From positions 3,844,001 through 3,908,000 of the forward strand of contig NC_089242.1 in NCBI RefSeq assembly GCF_000512585.2: a stretch of 64,000 bases of DNA, given 5' to 3'. This document shows, piece after piece, positions 1-11,855 of this stretch. The DNA is from Kwoniella bestiolae CBS 10118. Its lineage: Eukaryota > Basidiomycota > Tremellomycetes > Tremellales > Cryptococcaceae. A program made the translations under genes and the position numbers. The first letter of the stretch is position 1, and each line of letters opens with the position of its first letter. Below the pieces are notes generated by a model. That model was not told the origin of the DNA. It ran no database searches and was given only the letters and a program-made list of their open reading frames with translations.

Positions 1-302
1 TATCATGCGATGTGATCGGTGATCCAGGCCCAGGCCAACGCGTCTTGCTATATTGATATACAAGAAGTCGACAGCGGAGGAGTTATCGTCTTCCTGGGCC
101 CGTGTTGACCGGCCAAGGAGAGACTTGTAATTCGATTCAGAAAGAGATATAAATGGTGAGCGAATGTTGCTTTGTATTGGTATTTCATCCCCATAATAGA
201 CACGACTTAGCTGCTATTGCTGATTGGTAACCCTTCCAATATCCTTTCATCTGGCGTAGTATCAACAACGTTGAGAGTGCTTATAAGTAGTCGATATATA
301 CG
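1..302. other. Intergenic leader at window edge
   Basis: No coding region could be supported here. The stretch lies upstream of the first orphan gene and ends in a short AT-rich tract just before its ATG. It probably contains that gene's promoter and 5' leader. Confidence 0.4.
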
Positions 303-1001
303 ATGGGTAGTCGAGAAAAAGATGAGGTGGTAGTCACGATCCGACCATATCGCGAAATCGGGAGGCCTCACCCTGACCCCACTCTTACTTATTCTTCTCA
401 ATTCACGCTCAAAAACGATCCTACTGCCGAAAAGTGGCGTGATGTATTCACCGATCAAACTATGGCGGAGCTCGCTGAAGAACCACTTTTCGTTCCAACA
501 GATGGCACCGACCATGATACGATCAAAGAATCAGTCCGACGACACGCAGGTATAATGTTTCACGTGAGAGGTAGATCAATGGCCGATGGTCTGCTACATG
601 AAGAAGATAAGGAGGATTTTTACAGAGATTTCTGTGAACAATTGCTTGAGGCTCACGCTTTGAGTTCAAGAGAGAAGACTGTGGAGATGGCCTATGAGCG
701 AGACGATGGGCGTCATTGTGTGGAAACGAAATTTCATCTCCCTCCGTTTCAGCCGTCGCGACTGACAGAGGTTGTATCGACATTGGCACTTACCGGAAAG
801 TACGCGCAGTCAGATGAGCTGGAGTTCAAGAAATCAGAACCACTTATTGATGACCGTATCCCACCTGTCTATGTTAATGGGAAATTACTGACTGGTCTCG
901 CAAGTGAATTTGCTCTCGATATGGGAAAGGATTGGGAGGATACCCTGAGATCTCCGACAAGTACGCACAGTCAACTCATGACACGGAAGCGGTCTCACTG
1001 A
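303..1001 (+). CDS. Orphan protein, 232 aa, single exon
   Basis: I do not recognise this protein. It is an uninterrupted 232-residue frame opening with ATG and ending TGA, acidic and hydrophilic, with no signal peptide and no membrane segment. The C-terminal half has a two-strand-plus-helix look: a VEMAYERDDGRHC strand pair leading into FHLPPFQPSRL and a helix. A similar order is seen in the gene at 1883-2563 (a strand ending in a P-containing turn, then a helix), so it may be a distant family B relative, but alignment by eye is weak. Because there is only one exon, the start rests on the first ATG. It could be a fragment of a longer spliced gene. Confidence 0.5.
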   Translation: MGSREKDEVVVTIRPYREIGRPHPDPTLTYSSQFTLKNDPTAEKWRDVFTDQTMAELAEEPLFVPTDGTDHDTIKESVRRHAGIMFHVRGRSMADGLLHEEDKEDFYRDFCEQLLEAHALSSREKTVEMAYERDDGRHCVETKFHLPPFQPSRLTEVVSTLALTGKYAQSDELEFKKSEPLIDDRIPPVYVNGKLLTGLASEFALDMGKDWEDTLRSPTSTHSQLMTRKRSH

Positions 1002-1882
1002 CTCTCGCCGATCCATCAATTGACGCCGAGACCTAAAAGAACGAAGTGGAGCCGGATGCAGCTTGGATTAAGAACGCTGGTCATGCCATGGTCTAGAGCC
1101 TTAACGACAAAGCTTAACGACAAGCCTCAGAACATGAGGTCGTCTCAAGGTTATTCATGTACATAGTGGTATGGGGCTACTGTTGAGAGGTATGATCGAA
1201 GAGTGGTTAGATTTTCATATCTGGTGCTATCTCTGTTTCTTCTGCATATGCAAACATCGTTCATATTAACGATCGTATATGAATTTTGTACTTTTTTCGT
1301 AGGTGGACAGAGCATGAAGAACTTATAGCTCATCTCTGATTTCTTCTTTGAAACCCAACGGCACTCGCAGGACAATCACGTAGTCGTCCCTCCATTGTAT
1401 GTATCTTGGACAAACGAAATGTGAACTTCGAAGTTGTAACGCTCGTTTGAGTAAGCCTTTACGAAGGCCGCAGCAGTGGGATGACATTTTGAATCGTGAT
1501 GTCGTCATGCCAGTCCAGACCAACCTGTCACACAGCAATTTGATACCCGTCCTCCTTTCACGCCTCATACCTCCTTTGCAAGTGTCGACCAGTCTCGTTC
1601 TGTGGTCGATCGAAGACGTGTGCTACATAGCCTCATGATCACATATAAAAAGGGGAGTATATCCTGCATTGTACTGCAAATTTATTCCAAGCCCTCGCCA
1701 CTCCATCAAGTTTTTCCATAACTTTTCACTGAACAAATACAATTATCACTCGTAAGTCACACTATGCGAAATTCCCTTGCCCCAAACAAACTGGACAGGT
1801 CCTTCTACATCACTTTCACTCGTTCTCTGATTGATATCCGCATAATCAGGGACTGACTAGTCACAGTATCTCTAGCTTCAAA
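1002..1882. promoter_or_regulatory. Intergenic region and promoter of next gene
   Basis: No convincing coding exon is present. The 3' part carries a TATA box (1644-1650). Beyond it is a possible 5'-UTR intron with a GTAAGT donor near 1753 and a CTGACTAG-type branch/acceptor just upstream of the ATG at 1883. The first half holds only short overlapping frames on both strands. Confidence 0.35.
1644..1650 (+). promoter_or_regulatory. TATA box, orphan gene at 1883
   Basis: TATAAAA followed by AGGGG lies about 235 bp upstream of the ATG at 1883. The distance suggests a long leader or a leader intron. Confidence 0.4.
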
Positions 1883-2563
1883 ATGGTGTTGAAAAAGACC
1901 CCCATCCAACGGGACGATACCACAGATACTCTTCCCATTCGGGAGGGTTCTATCAGCAAGGTCCCTACCACATCTTCTGATGGGGTACATACAGCTGTAA
2001 CGATGCCTGATGCATCGGTTCAACAACCCACGGTCGATCATTCCAGTGCCGAGAACGCAATCGAGCTCAAGAAATATGACGATGTACTCGCCGAAGACTG
2101 GACAGATTCCGCGATCACTGCCGTCGCCTCTTTTGTGGATGGGGACGCACACTCGTCCCTTAAAGCTGATATGTCAAATAAGTTCGGCTGGAACGTCACA
2201 TTGCCAGTTGACAGTGGTTACGAGAAGTATATCAAGAAGGAGATCGAACCGATGATCTCGACTATCCTGAACGAAAAGCGGCACGGATGGGAGTCAGAGG
2301 TAGCTCCGCTATCTTTGGATGAATATACCCTTGAGGCCAAGTACAAGAATTTCGTGGACTATGAGCTCAAAGTGTCACAAGTCCCGAACGAGCCGACAAG
2401 GTTCACTTTGCAGTACGGTGAGACTACCAAAACGTTGAAATTTCCAAGATATGGCTGTCAGCCCGATGCGACTCTTGTTGAAAAGTGGGTCAAGTCACTC
2501 GAAAATCGTCCTCGCGACAACGAGGGAGAGTTTGGGTTCGGGTTTGGACCGTCAAGAGCATGA
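1883..2563 (+). CDS. Family B orphan protein, 226 aa
   Basis: Single-exon frame with a good ATG context (AAA ATG G). The first 50 residues are S/T/P-rich and look disordered. Residues about 60-150 are helical, and about 155-210 form a strand-strand-helix segment (ELKVSQVP, RFTLQYGETTKTLKFP, then a helix). This order of low-complexity head, helices and beta-rich tail recurs in the genes at 31.0, 35.1, 51.3 and 52.8 kb, which is why I group them as family B. No known domain, signal peptide or membrane span is visible. Function is unknown. The tail FGFGFGPSRA is glycine/phenylalanine-rich. Confidence 0.55.
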   Translation: MVLKKTPIQRDDTTDTLPIREGSISKVPTTSSDGVHTAVTMPDASVQQPTVDHSSAENAIELKKYDDVLAEDWTDSAITAVASFVDGDAHSSLKADMSNKFGWNVTLPVDSGYEKYIKKEIEPMISTILNEKRHGWESEVAPLSLDEYTLEAKYKNFVDYELKVSQVPNEPTRFTLQYGETTKTLKFPRYGCQPDATLVEKWVKSLENRPRDNEGEFGFGFGPSRA

Positions 2564-2746
2564 ATCGAAGATCGTGCTCCCGAGGAGGATGCGATATTTG
2601 GGCTGACACCGTCAAGAACACGAAGATGATAAGGATATTGATTACTCCTTCGGCTCGATCGAGAGATTCAATCCCATAAAACCTGGATGACCATGTTGTT
2701 AACTTGATATTTTTCACTGAGATTATGCATATGCAGTCGTGTCCCA

Positions 2747-4925
2747 TCATTTCTCCTCGGTATAACCTCTAGCAACCCCACTCCTCCCTTCCTCCAGCAA
2801 ACTAGGTTCATCCAGCCCATATCTAGGTTCCAACCCTCTAAATTGTCGGGAAGCTAGGAAATTGCTACCGGCAGATTCCAGTTTCGCCAGAGTGAAATTC
2901 TGATTTCGCAATGTCAAGGACTGGATGCCTTCAGAAGGGACTATAATGTGGCATTCACATCAGCTACATTATCATGATTTTATCTGGTGATACTCACTCT
3001 CTGTGGAATCCGTTGCACCCTTGAATGTCTTCTTGGTACGCATCTTCCCCGTGATCAATGAGAACTCAGGATCATCGTCGTCGTCCTCTCCATTATGTCC
3101 ATTAAATGTGGGCTTTTCAGCGGCGTTTCTTTCCTTAGCCTCTGCGATAATCCAGAAAATCTGATCAGCTTCACCTCCCTCATCGTGACTCGTTGAACTT
3201 GGACCCACCATCTAAGACCTTGCCCAAATCCAAAGTCCATTTCTCAGGCTCCCAAGCATGTCCCTCCCCTTGCAATGCCAATTCCAACTCCCAAGGCGTA
3301 ATGATAGGTCTAATGAAATCCTTTGAATTATCTACCAGTCCACCCTCATTGCATCCAACCAGGACGAAGCATTCGATCTCAGCGAAATTGGCCAATTTGG
3401 CGGGGTTTAGTCGTCCGACCGATAGAGTATACGATTTCTTCTTGGCTTTGCGTAGGTCCGATCGGAGCTGGTGTAATAATGGTTGGGAGGAGGATAGGCC
3501 GATGTTCGATACGATCAGACCGAATATGTCGGCGCTCATAGCTTGATGGAGGGCGAATAGGCGGCGCTGGAGGAGTCGGGAGGTCTGGCGGTGCAGGGAT
3601 GTTACGGAAGATGTGCTGGGGGAGTAGATGTAAAGCTGAATGCGACGAGGGTCAGCTTCAGCGGGGATCGTGCTGGAGAGACTCGCCAGTCAAGCGAAGA
3701 GAGGGAAAAGTGTACTCACAGGATTATTCGCATAACTCATCTGTAGGTTGATGCTACTCCTCCCCTCTTCACCGATATACCAAAGTGTGCAATCGCTCAT
3801 GTCCATTTCGGCAGGAGGTTCGATCGACCTTAAAGCAGGAGCCTTGCCTTTCCCTTTCCCATTTGCAGTTTCCACCGATGACGAGGGAGACGGGGATGAG
3901 GAAGTAGGTGGTTTTTGGATTTTAGCGAAGTTGATCGGGTGGGTGATGGTCTTGTTGAAAGTACTTTGTATCTCATCTGCAATTTTCGTATATATCAGCG
4001 CTGACAATACACCCTCGTGATGCAAGAAAGCGACAGTTGCGCAACTAGTGCCTGGTGTTCTTCGTCAAAAGACTCACCCGCTAACCAGTCAAAGGCAACA
4101 TCCCAAACTACCACCACCCCCTTTTTTCCTCCATCTTCACTGAGGTCATCTTGACTAGCTTCCAAAAATTGCTCGGCTGCGTGGGCTATATCGAACTTTC
4201 GCCGAGGGAATACGTAGAATACTGGCAATGCGTCGGTACTGAATCGTCAACGACTTCAGAGTCAGCTGCCATCCCCATTGATGGAGGGCCGGAAGAGTGA
4301 TACTCACGGTGTCAGACATGCATGTCCATAATGAACCAAGAAGTCCGCAGGTAGATGAAGACAGCTCAGAACGTCGGGGCAACAACTATTACGATTCGAG
4401 CATACGGTCAGCTAAAAGACATACAACAATGACGAGAACGCCCAATGGAGATTGAGAACGAGCGAGTCAATGACACTCACTTGCCATAGGTACTATCAGC
4501 CAGCACATAAGCCTGAGCACCAGTATGCTGAATTTTCATCTGTATGGCCCGATACACCTGGACAGATGACGGAAGAAGTTCGTCGGGGAACTGAAGACCG
4601 ATCTACGAGCGGTTCACCGATATCAGCTCCGTCTAATCCAAGACAGACCGATCTTTCTACTTCTGCTCACTGCCCTAGCCGAAGATTCAGTGGGCGATGG
4701 AGAGAAGCCAAGCTAAACAATATAATCTGGAATTCAACTTACAGTCTTATATCCCCCCTCCAAGATCCTTCTGACAGTCTCATCAACCTCGAAAGCATCT
4801 TCAATCGATATCCCCTCGTTACCATCCCCCATCGAGCTAGGACCAGCTTTGGCACTCTCCACTATCTGTTCCAACTCGGGATGGACCAGGGCATGTTCGG
4901 CTGGTGTTGAGAATGCGTCTGACAT
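2747..4925 (-). CDS. DPH2: Diphthamide biosynthesis subunit Dph2
   Basis: Partner of Dph1 in the 4Fe-4S radical enzyme that transfers a 3-amino-3-carboxypropyl group from SAM to the conserved histidine of elongation factor 2, the first step of diphthamide synthesis in the cytosol. The first exon (4925-4743) encodes MSDAFSTPAEHALVHPELEQ and ends in phase 0 at GTAAGT. Later exons give IGLQFPDELLPSSV, AYVLADSTYGNCCPD, ADFLVHYGHACLTP, LPVFYVFPRR and, near the C-terminus, CFVLVGCNEGG with RPIITPWELELAL. The last exon reads ASRQFRGLEPRYG and ends at TGA 2747-2749. The TYGNCC and VGC cysteines match the family's cluster positions. At least seven short introns are needed, and their exact edges between 2950 and 4250 are less certain than the ends. 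Dph1 is excluded because the FYVFPRR and C-terminal FLxSRxxxGLE motifs are Dph2-like. Confidence 0.92.
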
Positions 4926-5338
4926 GGCGGATTGGGTGTTCGTTTGAGTTTGGGGGTAAGAATAAGAGTCGCTTCGGCGGTTTCTTACAGGCTTCCTCTT
5001 TGAAAGCCTATTATCTGCTGGCCTTTCAAGACTACGAACGACACACTGAAATCATCGACCTGGCATTGGTCATCATCATCATCATCTCTCTCAACTTTTT
5101 TCGAAAACATCCATGACATCGGAATCGGACATCACCGCAAATGCAACCAAAACCTCCGTTCAAGATCACGTGATAGACATTTTCACCATTCGGTAGCGAG
5201 ATCAACAGCAATAGCAGGAGATGCAATCTCATTCATCGATATACAACAACAGTAACGAGTGCAATGGATACAACGGCGTATACAAGTAGTCCCAGGGTAA
5301 TATATGAAATGATATGATATACCTGACTCAAACCTCGG
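4926..5338. promoter_or_regulatory. DPH2 promoter / FAN1 3' flank
   Basis: This gap lies between the DPH2 start and the FAN1 stop, with both genes on the minus strand. No coding exon was seen. A short CAT-repeat tract (about 5070-5087) is the only notable feature. Confidence 0.4.
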
Positions 5339-8300
5339 TCACCTCTTCTCCCACCTCCCCTCTCCTCTCCCTTCATCCCCACTTTCCCTCCCCATCTCAT
5401 CATCCCTCTCCCAACCTTCATCTTCCTCATCTTTCAACATCGTATTCCCATCAACTACTTCCACAAACTCCCCATCTACACCTCTCTCATACTCTTTCTT
5501 AACCCTTTTGTTCTTCTTGCTGGCATTCTCGTTCGACTTGCGCTTCTTCTCCACTTTCTCTATTTGCGTGGTACTCGCTATTTTCTCTTTGACCCGACAG
5601 ACTTCTACGGGGATCCCGGACGAGAGAAGGACGTCGATCCATACCTACGATATCACAGATTAGCAATGACCTCTTGTCACGGACTGTCCCTTGAGATCGA
5701 AGAGAGAGATCTAAGGTATCTGATGATAGTGAAGACACGCAATGGGTATCCTCACCTTCTGAGTCTCAGACAAACTATCTCCAGGTCCTTTAACTTCCAC
5801 GAACCTAGCTTCCTTCTTCTCGTAATTCCAAACTCTACAAATCGCGCAAGTGATAAATCAGCTTACTATTCACTTGCTTGAGATCTTCACGACCAATGAA
5901 TTTACGTTCACGTCCCAACAGGAAGGCGTATAGATAGAAAAGAATGAAAAATTCGCTCACATCAAATCAGGTACCCCCGAGCTCCTATGCCTATACTCCT
6001 CCGCCAACATCCTACACACCCCCGACATCGCGCTCCCACCTATACACTCCAGAATCTCCCTAAGATCGTCCGCCGAGTACTCCCAGTTCACCCCTACCGC
6101 CCAAGTACCTCTGACTCTTTCCCTCTCGTCAATCTCCCTGAGCATATCCAGCGCGGTGGAAGTGGTACTCATCTCCTCCAGGCGCTGTTCAATAGCGGCA
6201 GATCGGGAGGGGGCGAAGGTATCTTCCCCCAGATCCAGGGGAGCAGTCTGATAGGGAGTTTCGAACGCTCCTGGGAGGGGTGAGAAGAGGATAGGCCACA
6301 TGAGGATGGTGAAGAGGGTGGTCAAGATTGAAGATTCCGAATGAAATCTGCTTAGACCTATATCAGCTCACTACTCCCACATAACAAAAGATGACGGCTT
6401 AAGACTACCCACTCACCCCTTATACCCTTTATCCTCCCACCACTCCAACACCCACCCTTCAACCGTTACCTCCCCCTCCCGTCCTAGCCAAACAGATTTC
6501 CCAGTCTGCTGGATGCCCATACCCCCAGCTCGAATCTCCTCATCACCCATCCCTAGACTAGCCTCTCGATCACCTCTTACACTCTCAGAAGCAGATCTCG
6601 CACGATCTCGGTACCTTGGCGCACCCATATTCTCCATTACTCTCGGTGCGGTGAGTTCTCGAGTCTCGCATTTATTCAATGACGCATAAGATATATGCCT
6701 CTCGTCAGGAGGTAGGTTGAGCTTATTCTCCAATCGGGTCAGACGACGTGATAATGCGGGTCGATATACTACATGACACGGAAACGAATAAGCTCGGGTG
6801 TTTATAGAAATGGCAAGTGGAGAGCTTACTCATATGTGTATCTTCATCTAACAAAGCATCGATGCACGTTTGAGTAGCTTCGCGCAGCTTTTCTTCCTTC
6901 TCTTCTGGAGTGGTATTGTAGTGATTCATCAGGACCAAAGCCAGTCGATCGTACCATGCGCTGTGCCGTTGGATCAAGGTCAGCGTATTCCCATTCGTTT
7001 TATTTTGCTGTGCTCGCACACTGAAGGACACACTCACCCTCGCTTGCTCCTTCTCCATCTCCGCTGAGCCAACAAGGCGTTCAACACCATACATTCCGCA
7101 TCGTACTCGTGCAGGATACCCAATGCAGTCGCTCCCTATACCATCTGTCAGCTTGGACTGGGTCACAGGGCTCATGCAAGCTCACCTTGTACACGATTCT
7201 CGTCAAGACATGACCTATATAAACCGTGATTTCGTGAGTATAACGATCGATTCATGAGTGAACTAGTGAAACTGACTGCCAGTTGGGATTTGGACTCACC
7301 AGTCTTAAACCTATCACCGACCAGTCCTCCCTTCTCCTTCTCATAATTCACCTCCTCCGCCCCACTGCCCCTCACCAATTCCAACCAAGTACTCCACACC
7401 CCCTCCCAAATCTTCTTCACAATCTTCGCCCCCTCCGTCCTACCAATGATCGGTTTATTGTTAATTCCAAAGCCAGGCACAAACTGTTTTCTCTGTTCCT
7501 GCCAATTCTCACCAAGGGCATCAGACACCTTCGTTTCCCATCCTACCGCTCTTTCCCAAATCAACAGCTCATCTCTCGCAGACCAAATCAAGGATCTTGT
7601 AGGCGGACCATAAGTGGGGTATCGTCTTTTGTGCGAGGTGACGAGGATGGAAGGTAACATCAGGGACGATCCTCCAGAAGTCAACGGTGGAGTCCGAGAG
7701 AAAATCAAATTCACTCTGGAGATTAGGGAGTGGAGTTCCGAGGAGAGTTGGATAGCGGAATGACCAAGGAACGGTAAGAGCTGATTGATCAATAATGATT
7801 CTGAGGTAACACCAGAAGAACTCGATGGCGAGAACGGTAAAGTCCCTTGTTTTGTTTTATCGGTCGTCTTCTGTTTACCCTTAACAGGAGTGAAGCTTAA
7901 TACCGTCTGCTTCCTAGCCATGCCCCTCAGAGCATTGATGGTGGTTTCCCGAGTGAGCAGAGAGGAGGGAGGGATCTTCTTGGATTTAGCGATTTTCTTG
8001 AGATCCTCAGCGGATATACAAGTCATTATATCATCCAGATTCAATCCCTTCTCCGATCTAGCGAGGCACAGGATGGGCGGTGGCGGTTGAGGAGTCAGAG
8101 AGAATTCTTCCATTATAGGTGTCTTGGTTCCTGACGAAGCGGAGTTCGAAGAGGAATTGGAAACTGATCTACTTCTAGCCAATATCGACGGCGAGGGCGA
8201 ACGAATCTCCAACCCATCATCATCTATCTCCACTCTTCCCACCTTGGATGCCCACAGGCTTTCCTTCAATGCTTCAGCCAATTCTGGATCTGCTTTCTCC

Positions 8301-9078
8301 TCTTCTGGTGTGAGGCCTGAGGAAAGGGATGACCATGGTTTGAGCTTTTGCGCGGATGGTAATTTACCTTTGGCCTTGGCTGATAGGGGAGTGGGATAGG
8401 ATTTGGTAGGTCCCAGAGGTGTTTTGATGGTGGAAGTGCTTGCGATAGGTATGGGTTCTTCAACGAACGTAGGTTCTGAGTCGACAATTTTTTGAGGTAT
8501 AGATAACGGTTTAGACAAGATCTTCATAGCTCTCTGTACACCTTCTTCGCCCAGTTCTGCAGAGTAGGCATTGACAAGTGAGGAGTAAGGGTGAATCTTA
8601 CATGGACGTCGGAGTAGAAGTCGTGTAAGTAGATAATGCGGTTCGTCTGAGACATATATCGTAAGTTTCCAGCCCAATGACTTGTATGGAAGGTAAAGCT
8701 CACAAGCTAGATCCAAGATGTATTTCAGTACCCATAATTCTCTCTCCGTGAACAAGTACGATTCCGATTCCAAAACAGTATTGATCATTTCTGCCTCACA
8801 TAGTCAGGTCCATCTACTCGCGCCACTCATTATATCAAGAAGAGCAAAAACTCACCATCAAAAAGCTTGACATACATGGATATCCTCCCTTCGTCCTCCT
8901 TGACATGAGCTTCATTCCTGCCCTTCCTTGGGCTCGGATGAGGTGCGCCCTTGGTAGTGAGCTTGTATCCATCTTGTTCGGTTTCAGGAGACGGGGTTGG
9001 ACTGGGGGTGATGGGGAAGTTGCCGGTCGAAGGGAGGGGCGGTAAGGTGAAGGAGGGAGGAGGCGGAGAAGAGTTCAT
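5339..9078 (-). CDS. FAN1: Fanconi-associated nuclease 1 homolog
   Basis: Structure-specific nuclease that unhooks DNA interstrand crosslinks in the nucleus. ATG is at 9078-9076. Exon 1 ends in SMYVKLFDGE and joins MINTVLESESYLFTERELWV in the long exon 8788-7172. That exon contains HYLLTRLLLRRP, a SAP-like segment (ISAEDLKKIAKSKKIP) for DNA binding, and TPR-like helices. The C-terminal VRR-NUC domain is clear: HRSSGVPDL (first catalytic acid), then RFVEVKGPGDSLSETQ (the E-x-K pair), then VWIDVLLSSGIPVEVCRVKE. A basic, Lys/Glu-rich tail follows to the TGA at 5339-5341. No N-terminal UBZ finger is visible; the head is a P/S-rich stretch of about 60 residues, as in other fungal Fan1 proteins that lack UBZ. 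The middle carries a long S/P/K-rich linker. About ten exons are implied. Confidence 0.92.
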
Positions 9079-9499
9079 CGTGGACGTAAGTACGGGAGTG
9101 AGGGTGAGTCAGAGCGAGGTCCCCCTCTTGGACCGGGCTGGCTGTACTCGTAGCTGCTGTATGCAAGATAAAGCAAAGTAAACTGCGATTTCGCTTCAAG
9201 GTCAAGATCAAGATGAGATGAGTGAGCAGCTAGATGCAGATGCAATCCGACGCGATCAAAAGTCAAAAACACGAACCGAGTGAGCCTGATAAAGGGTAAG
9301 ACCAAGGCATCAAGCATCATTTGGTTCCATCTTATTCTCCAACATATCAGGCTCATACTTGTACCTGCACCGCTGAATTCCTCCAATCCTGATTCATCGA
9401 ATTCAGCAAAAGACAACATATACTATCACATATCATCAACAGCTCAAACACCCACCTCATCACTATCCACTCGTCTTATTACTCGCATCTTTAGTTACC
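9079..9499. promoter_or_regulatory. Divergent promoter FAN1 / NDUFA5
   Basis: 421 bp separate two outward-facing ATGs, so both promoters must lie here. No TATA box is evident on either side. Pyrimidine-rich stretches precede the NDUFA5 start. Confidence 0.5.
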
Positions 9500-10159
9500 A
9501 TGTTCAGAGCCTCAAGAGTCCTCCTCTCAGCTTTACGGTGAGTTCCCTCTTCCCTTTTCTGGGTCTATCCTGCTTTTGGACCGGGGCCATCGTCCTTCCC
9601 TATCGGATGCCCTTCTCCCATTCCTGCGATATTAGCTTATTTCAATCACAAATTACCTTAGCCCAATCAAAGCATCAACAGGTCTAACAGGCCTCGAACC
9701 CATCGCCGACCCCCTCCCAGCCCTTAAATCCATCTACTCTTCCACCCTCTCGACCCTCTCCTCGTTACCTTCCGGATCAGTCTACCGACAAGCCACAGAA
9801 GCATTGACAAAGCATAGATTGGAGTTGGTAGAGAGATCAAATGAGGATGTGTCAAAGGTGGAGAGTGAATTGGGAAAGATAATCGAGTTGACCATTGAGG
9901 AGGCAAAGGCCGAACAGGCTTTGGTGGGGAAGATGATCGAGTGGAAATCGTGAGTTCATGTTCATCCATTATACGGGTCATTTGCTTGTGCACGTGCTCT
10001 TTCGTGGTGCCTGCTCATCATCTATCTATACCCACAAGTATATCAAGTGTGAATGCTGATACTGATACTTCCTTCGTTTGTTGCGACAGCTGGGAAAACC
10101 TCGAACAAGAACCTCAACCCGATCAATGGAAATACTTTGAACCCGCCAGCGACGTGTAG
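9500..10159 (+). CDS. NDUFA5: Complex I accessory subunit NDUFA5 (B13)
   Basis: Accessory subunit of the matrix arm of mitochondrial NADH:ubiquinone oxidoreductase. Three exons fit exactly: 9500-9537, 9662-9949 and 10090-10159, giving 131 residues, near the usual size of the family. The spliced start reads MFRASRVLLSALRPIKASTG, a basic, serine-rich head. It continues TGLTGLEPIADPLPALKSIY, the family's hallmark TGL-x2-x2-P motif, then VYRQATEALTKHRLELVE and the tail WENLEQEPQPDQWKYFEP. The acceptor at 9661 was chosen over two downstream AGs because only it keeps the reading frame into TGLTGLEP. Confidence 0.93.
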
Positions 10160-10327
10160 ATAAAACCTCCTATATTGATGGGTAGATGCATATTTACAAG
10201 ACATCGCATCATACTATCCATCACGCCGACTCTATCAACAAATGTGCGCAGTATCAACGACATCCTCGTTCATTCATTCCTTCTGAGTCGCCCACCTTCC
10301 GATGACACCCAAGCGAAGATCCGTAGT

Positions 10328-11282
10328 TTATACGCTTCGCGCTGCCTCCGTGAGAGAACGGTCAGTTGGGGGTTTGATCGGAACCTGAACATACACGTAA
10401 GGTTTCTCCTCGTTCTGGAACCGAGCAACCACGCTTCCGTCGCTGCAGCAACTAAAGACAGTTTGTCTCCTGTTCTTCCGCTCATCTGCCAGATCATAAG
10501 TCGTGAGAGTAACGAAGAATGAGTCCTCCGTGTACCCGCCACCGACCTCACCGCAGAGCTGAGATCTATCAATCTCTTGCTGCATCTCAAGTCTCTTCTT
10601 GTCTCAATTAGAGGATTTGGTCATGTTCCCCCTACCTTCCAACTTTGAAGTGCATTCTTTGATATTCTGGATTAAATGATCCCAATGCAATTCTTCCACA
10701 AAGATGCGATGTTGATGCGATCCAATATGCCTCGATCCTCCGAATCGGCTAATTTTCGCACGTTCAGCTTGTAAGTATTGGTGAGTCAACGAATCATGTG
10801 CAAAGCTGAGCCAGGATTGGTCACAGTATAAATCGTATATTGGTCGCAAGAGTTTTGGGCGATTTACATCTCTCTCCAAGACAATTGGCTTGTCCACTGA
10901 CTTATTAGCCACACGTTCGTAAGCCTCCACAAGCTGGCTTAGAGCATCGGGACGACTGATCGCTCTGAAGCGATTCAATGATTTAGGGTCATATTCACGG
11001 GAGCCTTCAGGTAGTCGGTCATGTCGCCACTTTATAGGTTCCTGTGAGATTTCGTCACATAGGAATCAGCTGAAGCAAAGAGAGACAGAAAGAGTAGGAT
11101 TGACAATGCTCGATTTGACCTCAACTTAACAATGAGTATACAGTATCTGGTCCGGGGGTGTCCCCCACCTCGGAAGGTCCCGAAAGGAGGGTATCATCAG
11201 CAGGATTAGCGTGCGTGGTGGGTGGGCTGACGGTAGACTGCGCGGGGCAGAGTGAAGTGTTTATATCTGATGATTGAGCCAT
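10328..11282 (-). pseudogene. Family A paralog with in-frame TGA
   Basis: Exon 1 (11282-11142, 47 codons, phase 0) begins MAQSSDINTSLCPAQSTV and is S/T/P-rich. Exon 2 starts at 11041 after CTCACAG and opens EPIKWRHDRLPEG, matching the GKVRWYHPDLPP opening of the intact paralog at 11856-12836. It carries the shared HWDHLIQNI segment and the C-terminal block FFVTLTTYDLADERKNRRQ. The frame is continuous from 11041 to 10328 except for one TGA at 10604-10606, at the position where paralogs have a basic helix. A short intron cannot be fully excluded, but the plausible GT-AG pairs around it break the frame or have weak donors. Function is unknown. It lies convergent to NDUFA5. Confidence 0.6.
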
Positions 11283-11855
11283 GATCGTAACATATATTAT
11301 ATTGTAGACAAAGTGACTTTAGAACAACCATTGGGGATTGGGCGGCAAATGTATATATATATATATGCAAAGGCAAGGCCAGAAGCGTTCTTCCAATTTG
11401 ACAGCGACTGAGCCTGAATCGCGTGGTCTTTATGACTCGAGTTGAGAAAGGATACCGTACCATCCATGCCCTTTGTCCTTGCCCACTGAGAGTCTGGACT
11501 CGATAACGATCCTTTCTCTTCTCACAGCACAGACGACCACCCATTCTTTGTCTGGACTACGTGACGTTCAGCAAGAAGATCAACCATTAGACACTGAGTA
11601 TGTTAGCCACTCTGCGCTAGCTGCAAGTCGTTGTGCATGAGCCCCTCCCCAATCAATGACACCAAGTCAAGCCCATCAGCGATGCGATACCCGACCGTTC
11701 CCTCACCTATATATGGGTGATGTAGCTGCTCTGACAATTCCGCTTCCCAATCATAAGGTGATACATCCGCTGCTCCGATCATTCATCACATCTCAGACGT
11801 CTACATGTATGTATATCCATCGAATCTCACTGCATCCCATATCAAAAGGGCGAAA
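11283..11855. promoter_or_regulatory. Upstream region of family A paralog
   Basis: This region contains a (TA)n tract (11352-11366) running into TATGCAAA (11365-11372). Read on the minus strand this gives TTTGCATA about 85 bp upstream of the ATG at 11282. No coding exon is seen. Confidence 0.4.

Noticed and set aside
3193..3546. 117-codon plus-strand frame
   Set aside because: Antisense to a DPH2 exon with clear family motifs.
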